A DNA stretch of 64,000 nucleotides, taken from contig JAETXT010000006.1 in the NCBI GenBank assembly GCA_019188255.1, positions 1,984,001 through 2,048,000 of the forward strand. The letters are read 5' to 3'. This DNA is from Verticillium longisporum. Its lineage: Eukaryota > Ascomycota > Sordariomycetes > Glomerellales > Plectosphaerellaceae. Below the pieces are notes generated by a model. That model saw only the letters and a list, made by a program, of their open reading frames with translations. It made no database searches and was not told the DNA's origin. The translations under genes were made by a program, and so were the position numbers. Positions 24,345 through 35,787 of the stretch are shown here, one piece after another (the first letter of the stretch is position 1; each line of letters begins with the position of its first letter).

Positions 24345-26047
24345 GGGCTGAAAGCCCAACGATGAAACGACTCATGAAGACTCGACGGATAGAGACGACG
24401 AAAAAAAAAGCCGAGATACCAGCGCAAGCAAAACCGCTGTACAGAATATTCTCCTCACCCCAGAAATCTCCGCCCGCCCTCATACGACTTCGCCTCTATT
24501 TTTTTCGCCATCTCTACGTTCCCCTCCCCGTACTGTTTATAATGATTGTTGCAAAGCTTTTCTCGACTGTTGCATTTGGTGGATAGAAGATCACGCGACG
24601 CTGGATTGGATAGCTCTGGTCCCGGCATCATCTTGACGACCATTTTTTGGACGAACACGGATAGTGATGAGGATTCAAGACGCTCTCACTCTCATGGGCA
24701 ACCATATCACGACCCGACACGGCCCCGGCTCCGACAGGCCGCCGCCCTGCCCTTCCTTAGTCCACACCGTGGTGCTGGACAGCGAAGGATGTTTGACGAC
24801 GATTTTATGCTGTTACGACGTGACGTCTAGACGGACAACAGCCCCCTTGACGAAGCCCGTCTTCGGACGGTGCGGGCGTGGCTAGCAACGGAGACGACTA
24901 CGACGATATACCCACCTAATCCTACCCGAACCTCGGTCTCTCAGCATCAAGTCCCCATGTTGACACCCTGGGCTCCCCTTTCGACACGACCTGGGCGCTT
25001 CAGAAAAGTTCGCTCCTTGTCGGCGTTGATTTGCTTTTGCTTTTTGTTTCTGTTGCCCTGGGAAATTTGGCCTCGGGTGAAACGGCGTTTGGTTTTGCAT
25101 TTGTTGGTGATTCAATCTCCTTTTTTTGAGCTCTCCATCTTGATGGTGGTGGGCTAGTGTTGCAATTTATCTGATTCGCATATCGCACATACGATTTAGT
25201 AGGAAGAGTGGCAGTTATGTCGCGGGTCACTGCTTGGCCGGTACCTGATGAAGAGGTGATGGAGAGGAACGAAGTTGATGCGGCAACGAGTAATGGGGAT
25301 CAGCACATTTACTGTGTTAAACTTCCTACAGCCACTGTTGAATATACTGCTCCGTTTTGTTTGAGCTTGGAAGCTGTTGATGAATACGAGATCTCCAAGT
25401 GCGTACTTTGCATGCCTTATCCCGCTGGTTGACATTGATAAGACATGAATTTTGCTCGACAGACTCCAATATACCAGCAGACTGTAGCGTCAGGCCGAAG
25501 TGGACAGGGCATTTACACGAGAGGATATAAAATTGGACAGGCATCGCTATTCAACGGCGAGCATATCATGAATGGGCAACTACCACGTCTTTGTCCGTCG
25601 TCCCTTTGTCTTGTTGAGGCACGGTCAGCAGCCTGCTTAGCACAGCGTTGTGAGGCGCCGTTGAACAGTCTCTGCCCAAGCGAGACAAAGCACTCGGGTA
25701 ACGGGCGCGATGGCGGCGATCGATCCTGTTGCTGGGGCTGGCGCGCCTTGGCGCGTCGTTTTCTTTGTCCCGAGCAGCCATCTGGGGGCGTTGGTTGCTT
25801 GAGCTGTATAGCGTCAAGTTGGGTTGGTGGATGCTACAATCTAGGTGGTGAAGTGTTGGTGGTTGGGGCGAGGGACCAGATGGTGTATGGAAGAGTCAGA
25901 TATAGACCACGGCGTTCCACGCGCAAGAGGAAGGTAAGGAAGAGGGTTCGCATCGTCGCCTCGCTCATCCTGCAGCAGCCCGCTTCATCTGGTCCTATTC
26001 CAAGCAAGGCACATATCCCGTGCAGACAAAACGTCTCCCAGCAGACA
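24345..26047. other. intergenic, no gene recognised
   Basis: About 1.7 kb with T-rich segments near 24.5 and 25.1 kb. An open frame runs into the next gene from 25445, but its first 200 codons lack family features and are treated as leader. Confidence 0.45.
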
Positions 26048-26956
26048 ATGACACCAGCAAACAAAACCATGCGGCCCCTCACAGCGCAGAGACACCCCAA
26101 GCATCAACCGAAGCCTCAAACCCTACCAGGATCGCCCCCGCCGATGGGACCCGAGGACACGACCCCCAAACCTCGCGCCGCCCGCTCTCCCACGACACCC
26201 TCGTCCCCGCAGCCCGCAGCCGTCGGAGACCCCGCGCCAGCCCCGCCCCGGACGCCGATGCCCTGGCGCTGGCGCTGCCACGCCTGCGGCGCGACGTTCC
26301 GTCTCGCCTGCACGCGGCGCTGTCTCTGCTGCAGCCACGTGCTGTGCACCGAGCGCGATGGCAGGGGCAGGATGTGTCGTGCCGAGTTTGACTATGAGGG
26401 GTGGGCTGCTTATGGGGCGTGGAGGAGGGGGCGGAGGGGGGGCGGGAGGCGGATAACCGAGGGGACGAGGGACGAGGTCGCTTCTTCTTCTTGTTCTTCT
26501 TCTTCTTCTGCGGCTGCTGATGACGAGGATGGTCATACCGCGGTCGAGGAGCTGGGCTGCTTCTCCGAATGTGACTGGCCCAGTCAGTGTCGGCATCGAG
26601 CGAGGGAGAGGCTTCTTCCGCCTGTACGTGGTGTTGGCATGCTTGAGGTGGCGGGGGCTGTGGAACATGTTGAGGTAGCTTCGGGGGCCGCTGGGGGGAA
26701 CGTCTGGGGGCGTAAAGAAGACGAGGAGAGCGAGGAGGCGGAGGAGGACGAGGACGAGGAGGACGAAGAGGATGAAGGCGATGAGGAAGAGGAGGCAGAC
26801 GCTTTCACAATATTCATCTGGTGCAATGGCCCTCCGACGATAGACCCGCAGTTGCTCGGTCTACACGGACAGGCAGACGGGCATTGGAGCTTGGCAGGAC
26901 AGTGCTGCGACGACTGGATGAATGGACAGGACATCTGTAAAGGAACCAAGCTGTAG
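26048..26956 (+). CDS. Cys-rich, acidic-tail hypothetical protein
   Basis: Single-exon frame of 302 residues from the methionine of MTPANKT (the methionine seven residues later is an alternative). Residues 20-75 are Pro-rich. A compact Cys cluster follows: C77, C80, C88, C92, C94, C95, C100 and C110, arranged as WRCHAC, then RRCLCCSHVLC, then RMCRAEFDYEGW. This resembles a short motif recurring in fungal hypothetical proteins (W-x-C-H-x-C ... R-R-C-L ... H-x-x-C ... C-x-x-E-F-D-Y-x-x-W), presumably metal-binding. After an Arg/Gly stretch come a Ser run and, at about 220-255, an almost pure Glu/Asp tract. No named domain or function can be given. High GC and simple-sequence segments make the exact ends uncertain. 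Confidence 0.6.
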   Translation: MTPANKTMRPLTAQRHPKHQPKPQTLPGSPPPMGPEDTTPKPRAARSPTTPSSPQPAAVGDPAPAPPRTPMPWRWRCHACGATFRLACTRRCLCCSHVLCTERDGRGRMCRAEFDYEGWAAYGAWRRGRRGGGRRITEGTRDEVASSSCSSSSSAAADDEDGHTAVEELGCFSECDWPSQCRHRARERLLPPVRGVGMLEVAGAVEHVEVASGAAGGNVWGRKEDEESEEAEEDEDEEDEEDEGDEEEEADAFTIFIWCNGPPTIDPQLLGLHGQADGHWSLAGQCCDDWMNGQDICKGTKL

Positions 26957-27504
26957 AGATATCCGAGCAGAGGCTGCACAAGCCGAACACATAGAGCTCA
27001 TACACAACACATCACTCACCACACTGACGATACGCGCAAAAGCCCCCCATTACCAAGTAATATCATCTACCTATCTCCCCATCAGCCACCCCCACAAGCC
27101 AGATCGGGGCGAACCGGGAACCGTGTTGTACAATACTCGAAGACGACAGCTCGAGGCAGACAGGACGGGCCGGGAGCCCTCGGCATGCGCGGCCGGGCCG
27201 GTGGTCTGTCCTGATAAAGCGCACGGCATCCCAAGCGACTGTGTAGTCAGTTGGGCTGGAGGAGAAAACGAACAAGACCCTCAGGCCTTGAGGTCTCCGG
27301 AGCCTTGCCCCGCGGTGGCTGCCCCAGCCTCGCCAGGACGTCTCGCCGTCGACCCAAACAAGACCACAAAAAACATGTCATCGAACCGAACCCCGTCCGG
27401 CGACCCCGTCGTGAAAAGAGATAATCCCGCGAAAAAAAAACCATACGCAGAAGCGCCTCAAAAGGCGTGTGACAGGCCTCGTCTCGTCGACGCGTTTCTG
27501 GCGT
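26957..27504. other. convergent intergenic region
   Basis: About 550 bases between the ends of the Cys-rich gene and the H2A.Z gene, presumably both 3' UTRs. No gene is seen. Confidence 0.5.
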
Positions 27505-28402
27505 CTACGCCTCGAGCTGCTTGGCCTTCTTCTTCTGCTCAACCTTTAGCAGCAGCGCGCGGTTGATGTGCGGCAGCACACCACCAAAGGCGATGGTGGC
27601 GCGGATGAGCGTGTCGAGCTCCTCGTCGCCGCGAATGGCAAGCTGCAGATGGCGGGGCGTGATGCGCTTGACCTTGAGATCCTTGGCGGCGTTCTGCACT
27701 GCGCGTTAGTCGAGGACGTGACGGTGGCGGACGTGAGGACCAGGCAGAAGCGATTTGGGTGAGGCGGGGGGACCAGAGAGGGGGGAAACGTACGCCTGCG
27801 AGCTCGAGAACTTCAGCAGTCAGGTACTCGAGAACAGCGGTCGTGTAGACGGCAGCCTTGGCTCCGACGCGCATCTTGTTCTGGGTGTTCGACTTGAGGA
27901 AACGCTTGACACGACCGCAGGGGAACTATGTTAAGGGTCAGTAACGGGATTCGAGGCTGCACGCGACGGACGAAGACTGTGTGTGCGGAGTGCGATGCGC
28001 GATCAATCCAGGCACCAAAATCGAACCATATTGCTTATCAAGTCGCGTCGAGAGGTTCGCATCAATATCAGCCGAAAAGACGTGTCGAGCAATACAAACA
28101 GAACCAGGCCATGGCGATGCAGCCATGTCCGAATAATGCATCATCGTGGTGTCTCCATAAACGCGTCGTGATCGAGGCTGTTGGTGATTGAATGGTCGTT
28201 GGATCAAAGGCTTCGTCGTCGCATTCACGCACACTCTCGCACGCACAGCCATGTCGCAAGCATGAACAAGCTCACGCGACTTGACGCAACGTACCTGAAG
28301 ACCAGCACGCGCCGAGTGGCTCTGCTGCTTCTTGGGGCCGCCATCGGCTGAAGCCTTGCCTCCAGAGGTCTTGCCGCCAGACTTTCCCTTGCCTCCAGCC
28401 AT
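27505..28402 (-). CDS. htz1: histone H2A variant H2A.Z
   Basis: Replacement histone deposited by SWR1-type remodellers at promoter-flanking nucleosomes. Three exons (28402-28295, 27925-27794, 27693-27505) give 142 residues: 36, 44 and 62 codons with phase-0 joins. The N-terminal tail is Gly/Lys-rich ([11 protein letters not shown]). The histone-fold core begins [17 protein letters not shown]. The variant is recognised by features unlike canonical H2A: the [25 protein letters not shown] region, the [12 protein letters not shown] block, and a C-terminus without an SQ motif. The first intron is 369 bases, long for this genome. The conserved intron positions and complete fold argue for a functional gene. 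Confidence 0.97.
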
Positions 28403-29706
28403 TGTTGATGCGATGCGCGGTTGGTTGGAAGTGGATTCTGTGATGCCAAGTGGTCCGAGTTTGACACGGAAAATCGGAAGTTGATGGTTGATCGAAAAAG
28501 GTGGGCGTCGGTGATGATGGTGGTTGATGTAGGCAGATTTTTTTTTCCGCGAATCGAACTCGAAACTGGTGGTGGACAGGTGGTGATGTTGATGGATGGG
28601 GGGGTGGTCGTGATGGTGGAGCGGAGGAGACGGGGGAAAATCTCAAGGCTCGAGCGTGCTGATGCTGGAGCTGGCGGGAGCTTGGGGGGGGGGGGTGCTG
28701 CGCGCTGAATGTTTGTTGTCTTGGAGCTGGCCTGGCGAGTAAGGGACGTACCTACCTAGTGGGTGAGTTTGGTGAGTAGGAGGTGGGTGCTAAGGGGGGG
28801 GGGGTGCCTGCCACCTGAGCTGCAACTGTGATGGTGTTTCCCTCCCTGTTCTCCCCGTGTCTCTCTCTCTCTCTCCCTCAGTCTCTCAGAGGCTCCCGTC
28901 TGTTATGATCGTAGCGCGTGGCTGCCTGCCTGCTTCCGGGCTTGTTGACAAGCTGGTTTGTTGGGCAAAAGGTAGTCCGGCGCCCAGAGGAATGTTGGTC
29001 TCACCCGAGGTTCTGCCGGCCACAGTCCCCGTGTGACTTGGAGATGCGGGCAGGCAGAGACCAGAGGTAGTGAGGCGGCTGGATGAGCCAGCCGTTGTTG
29101 TGTCCTGGCTCTCGCCACTTGGCAATAGCATTGTCCAAAAGGCTCCGGGAATTCAAGGAGACCCGTGTTGAGCCATTGGAGCTTTTTTCGAGGGGACAGA
29201 CCCTGCTGTGCAGGAGATATACTGACCTGGCCAAGCTTCAACGAGAGGCTCTCTGGCGGCTACCAGCAGAAGCGGGAGCGCCAGCGAAAAGAAATGTCCA
29301 CAACTCTGCAACCACGCGGTTTGCTTGTGGCTGGACTGCTGGAGGCGATCAATAGAGGCATCGAGGTGACACTCGAGGGTTTTGCAGCTTCGCCGAGCCC
29401 AGGAACGGGCTCGTCGTCGAAGCATACAATGCCGTGTCGGCTTCTAGAGTTGGCTCAAGTGAGGCCCTGAGATCCAAGTGTCCCGCACACTCGATGCTGT
29501 GGCTTGTGCATCACGTGCCAATCTCACTTCTGTGGCTGCGATCGCCACCGCCATTCGCAGCACGTGACGCTCTGCAGCAGGCCAATATGTCGACCTGTCT
29601 CCTTCTCATGACCCATCTACAGCATCACTCACAGACTATGGAAGGCTTTCTCGATGACAAATTGGCCAAAGATTTTCCTTCAATGAGAGGGGTTTGCGAT
29701 CTGGTC
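28403..29706. other. H2A.Z promoter and flank
   Basis: About 1.3 kb upstream of H2A.Z and downstream of the broken NLR gene. It has G runs near 28686 and 28795, a TAGG-type motif at 28746-28760 and a CT run at 28860. No gene is seen. Confidence 0.5.
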
Positions 29707-32700
29707 CTATGAAATCTCGCTACACGCTGCTGCTTCACCCCCACCGACGTCCAGCCGCATCAACAAACGGTCAATTCTATCCTCGTCACATCTGTTGGTA
29801 GTAACCATCGCCCACACAGGCCCGGCTCTAGCCGCCTGCGCAACCTGGAATGCTGTCTGCAGGCTCTCTTCTTCGGACTTGATTCCTCCATCGGCGTCTC
29901 TGCTCAGGAGAAGCTCCACCACATTTCAACTGCCGCGCTTCGCAGCCCAGTGCAGCGGCGTCCTGCCGCTGTTGTTCCGTGCGTTCACGTCTGCCCCGGC
30001 ATCGAGAAGGATCCGAACATGGTCTCCGGTGCCTCCGGAGGCAGCTGAATGGATGGGTCTGCTGCCGTTGAAGGGATTCGGGCTGTTGACGTCGCAGTTG
30101 TCCTTTTGAATGAGCGACCGGAGCAGGTCTGTATCGCCTTTCGATGCCTCGTCGACAATTGTGTCGTGTTCATTGTGCCACCTCGATGCCGCGGCCATGT
30201 GTAAGGGACTGAACCCTTCGTCGTCTTGATCATTGACCCTTGCTCCGGCAGCAATAAGTCGGTGGAAGTCAGCGGCCCTCCGTTTCTCAGTCGCGAGGAG
30301 TAACTGTGTCGACGGTGTCTGGCGATCAGGCAAAGTTCCTCGTTGATGGGAGTCCGCGCCACCAAGCAGGAGCGTATGCACCAGCTCGGACATATCTTTT
30401 TCAGTAGCATACAGCAGAGGCGTATGCACCTTGATCGAAGTCACTGCAGTCAAAGCTGCTCCGCACTTGACCAGATATGAGCAAAGATCCGGGTTGCTGG
30501 ACTCGGCCGCCATGGCGAGGGGTGCCTCACAGATTACTCGCGGCAGCCACCAAAGCTTGCGCCTTTCCTTTCCAGTAAACCTTGCCTTTGCCCTCTGGAG
30601 GCTCTGGGGGCGTGGCATTGACACTGGCGCCGCGCTCTATTAACAGACGTACGGCGTCCCATTGTTCGGCACGTATAGCTTCCTTCAAAGGAGTTGTTGT
30701 GTGTGCACCGTGGGGGAAGGAGGGTCGAGTGGCATCCCGTTTTGTAGTGCTCGATAATAGGTATGCACCCTCCCCTTCCAGCCGCCCGAAGTAGTGGTGT
30801 TTCATCGTCAGGGTCTTCGCGATGTACATCCGCCCCAAGTTCGACTAAACGCATGAACCCATAGGCGTTTCCTTTCCAGGCGAGTGTGGCGGCTGTGAGT
30901 GCACTGCCCGAGTACGGCTTCAGCCTCCAATAGTCCACGGCGCCGTGTTCCAGCGCTACTTTGACAGCCTCGACGGAACCATTCAACGCTGCCACAAACA
31001 GCGGATCGGTACGACGATCGCCACTGAGCCAATCAAACCTCCCTTGAAGAGTGATGTTCGCGCCAGCAGTCAGAAGCTCACGCATGATCTCGACATGGTC
31101 CTGCGCCGCGGCAGTGGCAACCGCTGTTGCGTATCTGCCACCGATGGCGTTGACGTCGACGTTTGTGGCGAGGAAGATCTTCACAATGCCCATGTAGCCG
31201 TTGTGAGCTGCAGCCTTTAGTGCATTGCCATAGATTCCACACGATTCTTCCGGCGAGGCCCCTGTGGCTAGGAGCCGCTCTATCGCATTCTCGAGTCCGT
31301 ATCATGCGGTGCGGTACAGGGGGGTATAGCCACTCATCTCATGAGCATCCGTCGTCGCCATTTTCTTGACGCATGGTCTGTCGACCTCCGTCACCCTGAG
31401 CCAGGTATGGAAATATGGCTTTTCCTCGTCGAAGAGATCGGCCAATAATGCTTGCGTTTCGTCATCGTCCCAAGTGTCTGACGAGAGTTGCCGGTGCACC
31501 ATCATGAAGCGGCCAGCATAGCCTGCCAAAGGATTCGCGTCCCAATACTCATCAGTCGCGTGTTCTGTTGTCTGGAGAAAGTAGGCCAGGCAAGAATGCG
31601 CAAGGATCGAGTTGGCGACAGCCTCATTTGCCAGGGACCATGGACTTGAGCCACTCTGGAGAGAATCCAAAACGAGGAATTCCTTGACCGAGTGATGCGC
31701 TAATTGCACGAACTTCTCCTGGCTCTCGAAACCTCTGGGGGCCGACGTGGACGGACACGGGGCTTGAGCTGGAGTCAAGAAAATCTTCAATGTCAAGAAC
31801 CTCTAGGCCTTCGTCGATGAACGTTATGCGCTTTGCATCTGCGTTGATGGTAATGGCCGTTGCAATTTCATTTACGGTGAGCTATACCCGGCGGCCTGTT
31901 AGTATCATCCAGGCAGTGGGTAAGTTGATGTGGTGGTGGCTCACTGGACGACGTCCGAATGCAACCCATCGCAGGAGGTTCATGATTGAGTGTCGGCTCT
32001 TCAGATTGAATCTCACCAGCACCCGGCTGTAGTGTGCATACAGAGACTCTGGGGGCTGTCGTAGTGTGTCCCGTACGACTCCCTGTGTCTCGCAGCGCTT
32101 GAGCTCTCGTAGCTGACAGACCAGCCAGCGGAAGCTGAGGAAAGATGATTATAAGTCAACCAGTGCAGATCCCTGATAGTGTTGATGCGAATCAACTCTT
32201 ACCATCCGTTTGCCTTGGAAAGTAGGACTGCGTCTACTTCCCTTTTCAGCCTCGCTGGCCATTGAGAGAACCTTCGCTGGCTTGCTAGCTGGGCGTTCAA
32301 AACCCTCTGCATATCACGCAACACATTCTTCTCGTCGATGGCAACCGAACTCGACTTCGCGTCCTCGAAAGCAGTATGGAGTCGCTTTAGATGCCGGCTC
32401 AAAATCACCATATGAGTGGCACTTTCCACGTCACGGTGTAGCTCGCACAAGAGTTGGATGACAGCCTCGAGATTGTCCGCATTTTCGCACTCATCCAAGC
32501 CGTCAAGGACGATGTAGTTATGATCAAACTGCGTCTGCTGATCTCGGATGATCCTTAAGAGTTTGTGGGGATTCCATGAGTTGTCTGGACATCCTGTTAT
32601 GTCTTCGCCTTTGATCCGGATATCGGAATCGAGAGTCTCATATGTGAAAGACGACGTGCTGTCTTTCATGATTAATTGTGCTATCAGCGCTCGTTGCAGA

Positions 32701-33777
32701 TTCTGTAGGTCATCTGACGTATCGTCCGAACTGCCAAATAAGAACAGCACAGACTCTTGTTGGAGCTATCGATGCATTCCGTATGGAGATTCTGTATGAT
32801 TTTGGAGCTTGAACAAGCAATGAGCAAATGCATCATGACGATGAAGGGCTCCGAGCTCAAACATACCTCAACACTGTCTTTCCGCACCCGCTACCAGACA
32901 ATGGTCGTCGGTGTCATGCTTCAACGTCGTCTGGAAAGAGTAGAGCGAGGCATACGGATACCATGAAGCCACAAAAGCCTGCCCGGTTCCTGCTTCCGTT
33001 GAGTGTAGGCTGGGTCTACAATGAGCCATTCGCCAGTTCCGGACGCACACTTTTCCGAAGTTCTCCGTAGTTTAGGCCCTTGATCCTGGTGTTGAATCAG
33101 TTTCTGAGCCTTGGCCATTTGTTCATCTACAGACGACGAATTAGCATCGCTACACATATGAAATTATTGATCTTTTAGCTTTCGCCCTTCTCTTAGCACG
33201 GTCAATGAGGCTAGTCACGCCGTCTTGAACTTCGGGCAGGCGCTTGACCTGATCGACAATCTCGATAATGTTTTGTCTGGGGGACGTCAGATACCTAAGA
33301 CACAATGCTCTGGTGGTCGATGGAGAGTCTGCGGGCAGCAGGGTGAGCTCACGCATTATCAGCTGCCAGGGCCAACTGCAATGTGCTTTTGGTCCTCTCC
33401 ATGATCGAGCGTGACTTTTCTGCTTCCGGCCTGTTCAGGGGCCATTTGAGAACAAACATGCGGCTCTTCTTAACAGACGGCGCCAGCAAAGCCTCCAGCG
33501 TATTGAGCTCCCGCAAACACCCTTCCAAAGGGCCCGCTTTCACGCCCATGGCTCTGAGGGAAGAGAGCGTCGCTTGCGAATCGCTATTGTCGTTTAAGTC
33601 GACCACGTCGACCAGACGTTCGGCGACATTGCGAATGCTTACTGCCTCGTCGCGCGTGCGTGAGACTTCACTGGGGGCATCTTTTACAAACTTCTGATAC
33701 TCAGAACAGGAGACGGTGATCCTGAAGGATACCTGGGCGAAGGCTATGAGAATGCCGGCGATTCCGATGGGGTCCAT
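29707..33777 (-). pseudogene. decayed NLR: Helo-like N-domain, NACHT, ankyrin repeats
   Basis: Remnant of a fungal STAND/NLR receptor, the class used in non-self recognition and programmed cell death. From 33777 the N-terminus (MDPIGIAGILIAFAQ, then AMGVKAGPLEGCLREL) matches the fungal STAND N-terminal domain. An intron (33352-33277) joins it to a linker. The NACHT core is still legible: SGCGKT P-loop near 32895, FLFGSSDD near 32740, Walker B YIVLDGLDEC near 32500, then winged-helix-like sequence ending in LAHHSVKEFL near 31700. Ankyrin repeats run from 31300 to 29850. Damage: frame changes near 33150, 32900, 32760, 31770, 30710 and 30540, and in-frame TGA codons at 31302-31304 and 29926-29928, each where CGA (Arg) would fit the repeat. 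Several internal introns (for example 31949-31882) remain spliceable. With this many lesions, errors alone are unlikely. Confidence 0.85.
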
Positions 33778-34488
33778 CTTGATGGAACCGCACTGCCTCC
33801 GCGGTTTCTGTATGATTAATGTGCGCTGGGAACCCAGATCACGACGAAGACAGCGCAACCTGGAGAGTCATGACTGCTGTTTGGGCTGGCCGGCTGGCAT
33901 GCAAGGCCACGGCCCCAACAGGTCCGGGGGGATGTGTGACATGTTGGCGCTTGTAGTCCGCGTGCACGCCATTCAGAGTTGGAATCAGGATGGAGTGAAG
34001 ATCATACCCAAGACCGGCCCAACTGGATACAAGCTGTGGAACAGAGCAGCATGACCGAGTCTCAAGCAACAGGGTCGTTTCTAGTGCATCTGCTTTCTCT
34101 ACAAGCGTGACTGGGCCTCCAAGTATAGACGATGAGAGCAAGACACGGACTCCAGTCACCTCACCGGCGTTGTACAATAAGTGAACATCGGTCGAAATAG
34201 ATACACCTCGACAGCGCGGCTGGGGAGGATAGTGGTTGTCATGTATATGTATAGGTAGCCTTGGCACCCAGATGCCGCATATCAGAATGACTGTATGGTT
34301 TGAGAATGTATAGGCTGCGAACCAACGGGCGCTCATGGTTGATTGGCATTTTTAGCAACGCATGTAAGTGGGCGCTTGGGGTGCAAAATGCACTCAGCTT
34401 CTCAAGAGTCGTCCCGCTCCGCAGGCCGCAGTCGAACATCACCTACCAAGCTGCTAGTCGATTTTTCGAGAACCGCTGCTAACGAAAG
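33778..34488. other. divergent intergenic region
   Basis: About 0.7 kb between the starts of the NLR pseudogene and the APH-like remnant. No gene or repeat is recognised. Confidence 0.5.
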
Positions 34489-35207
34489 ATGCGACTCGTG
34501 AAAGCTGTGACCGCGTCCATACGAACGAATGTGCTTCCTTCCCAAGCAAATGCCATCTTCGAAGATTCCAGCTTCTTTCGACGCCACCCAGATGTCCTTC
34601 TCCCCACGCTGTCAGATGTCAAGGCGGAATGCGCGAAGCAGAACTCGCCTGCCCTGAGCGAGGCCATGCGACCCCCTCCGGTCATGTACGAGTCTCTTGG
34701 ACTTGTTGTGAAATTCGGTCGAATGGACCAAGTTCATGTAAGCGAGGGCAGATGCCTTTGGGTTCTCCGTCGCATCCTCCCCGAAGTACCTGTCCCCGAA
34801 ATTTATGGCTGGACTTCTCGCGACGATTATGTGTTGCTGTACATGGAACTTGTCCAGGGAGTCACTGTCGAGGATTGCTGGCCGCGCATGACGGAGGACC
34901 AGAGGGGCGTACACTCGAGGAGATCCCAGATGGATTTCGGCACCTATTCCCTGATGAGAGCAAGATTTTTTTCACGCATGGGGATCTTCACCCCACCAAC
35001 ATCATGGTCAACCCAGACTCGCCGGGACAAATTGTCGCTATCATCGACTGGGAACAGTCGGGCTGGTGGCCGGACTACTGGGAGTTTTGCAAGGCTGAAT
35101 GCACGGTGGGCTACACGCGTGAGTGGCGTGCATATTTGTTGAGGCGTTTTGAGGAACCAGAGGCATGGGATGCCTTTTGCGCATTTACCGCAGCCATAGG
35201 GCATTAA
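34489..35207 (+). pseudogene. APH-like kinase remnant with internal deletion
   Basis: Fungal member of the aminoglycoside phosphotransferase/choline kinase-like fold (PF01636); substrates of the fungal proteins are mostly unknown. The N-lobe reads in one frame from 34489 (GLVVKFG, then VPVPEIYGWT, then MELVQGVTVEDCW). Past about 34905 it jumps to another frame that carries the catalytic loop FFTHGDLHPTN, the metal-binding IIDWEQSGW and the YWEFCKAE tail, ending at 35207. The stretch that normally separates these halves, some 80-100 residues including the linker helices, is absent. No GT-AG intron of normal size explains the jump. So an internal deletion has joined the two ends out of frame. 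The gene is upstream of a second APH-like gene at 40.5 kb in the same orientation. Confidence 0.75.
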
Positions 35208-35787
35208 CTCGCAAGGGCTGCATTGGGTAGTTTTGCGCTCGTATGGGAATCGTCAAAAATGATATTTACCATGTCTTTACCACGGCATCCGGCATGACGC
35301 TGCTAAATCCCCAGATGGTAGGTACCTAGGTAGGTATGTAATTAGTGCATGTGCAGAGGTATTCGCACTCGAGTAAGGTACTTAGGTATACAGCAGCCCC
35401 ACTTATGCTGCTGGTAGGTGCAGCCTGAGGTGCAGCCTGGAGGCAGGAACGACCACTGGTCTCCAGCGAGAAGGCGCCCTCGACCTCAGGCCTCAGACAC
35501 TCACGTGTTGTCGCTGCAGCTGCCTCAAGGCTCTCGCCCTTCGCGACTCACTTCTGTCAGCTCTCACCAGCCCCGCCGCTTGCTGCCTAGGTATCACCCT
35601 GTGAAACTTGACCGCTGTCCTCGTTATGTGAGCGAGCGAGAGTAAAGGAGCACGCGGCTGCGGCAAACATCCGCCTGTCGACTGTGGTCTCGCATCTTCA
35701 CCGTGGGCGGTTAACCGCTCGATATACCGAATCCCGCATCGCGACCTTGGTACTTTGAACAGCCAACATTCACAAGGTCCAGCCAAC
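35208..35787. other. intergenic with TAGG-type motif
   Basis: About 580 bases; the later part is the presumed promoter of the F-box gene. A GGTAGGTACCTAGGTAGG motif lies at 35317-35336. Confidence 0.5.
35317..35336. repeat. GGTACCTAGG microsatellite
   Basis: Same motif family as at 1.03 and 51.9 kb. Confidence 0.75.

Noticed and set aside
25445..26047. Upstream extension of the Cys-rich gene by 201 codons
   Set aside because: Open by chance; composition lacks the codon bias of the downstream part and the better start is at 26048.
28540..28565. Sequence resembling an inverted tRNA B-box (GCGAATCGAACTCG)
   Set aside because: No A-box or cloverleaf at the right distance; it lies in the H2A.Z promoter.
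32900..32975. Intron in the NLR P-loop as the sole explanation of the frame change
   Set aside because: GTATCC...TAG could be an intron, but its join leaves the P-loop SGCGKT one base out of frame, so a lesion is still required.
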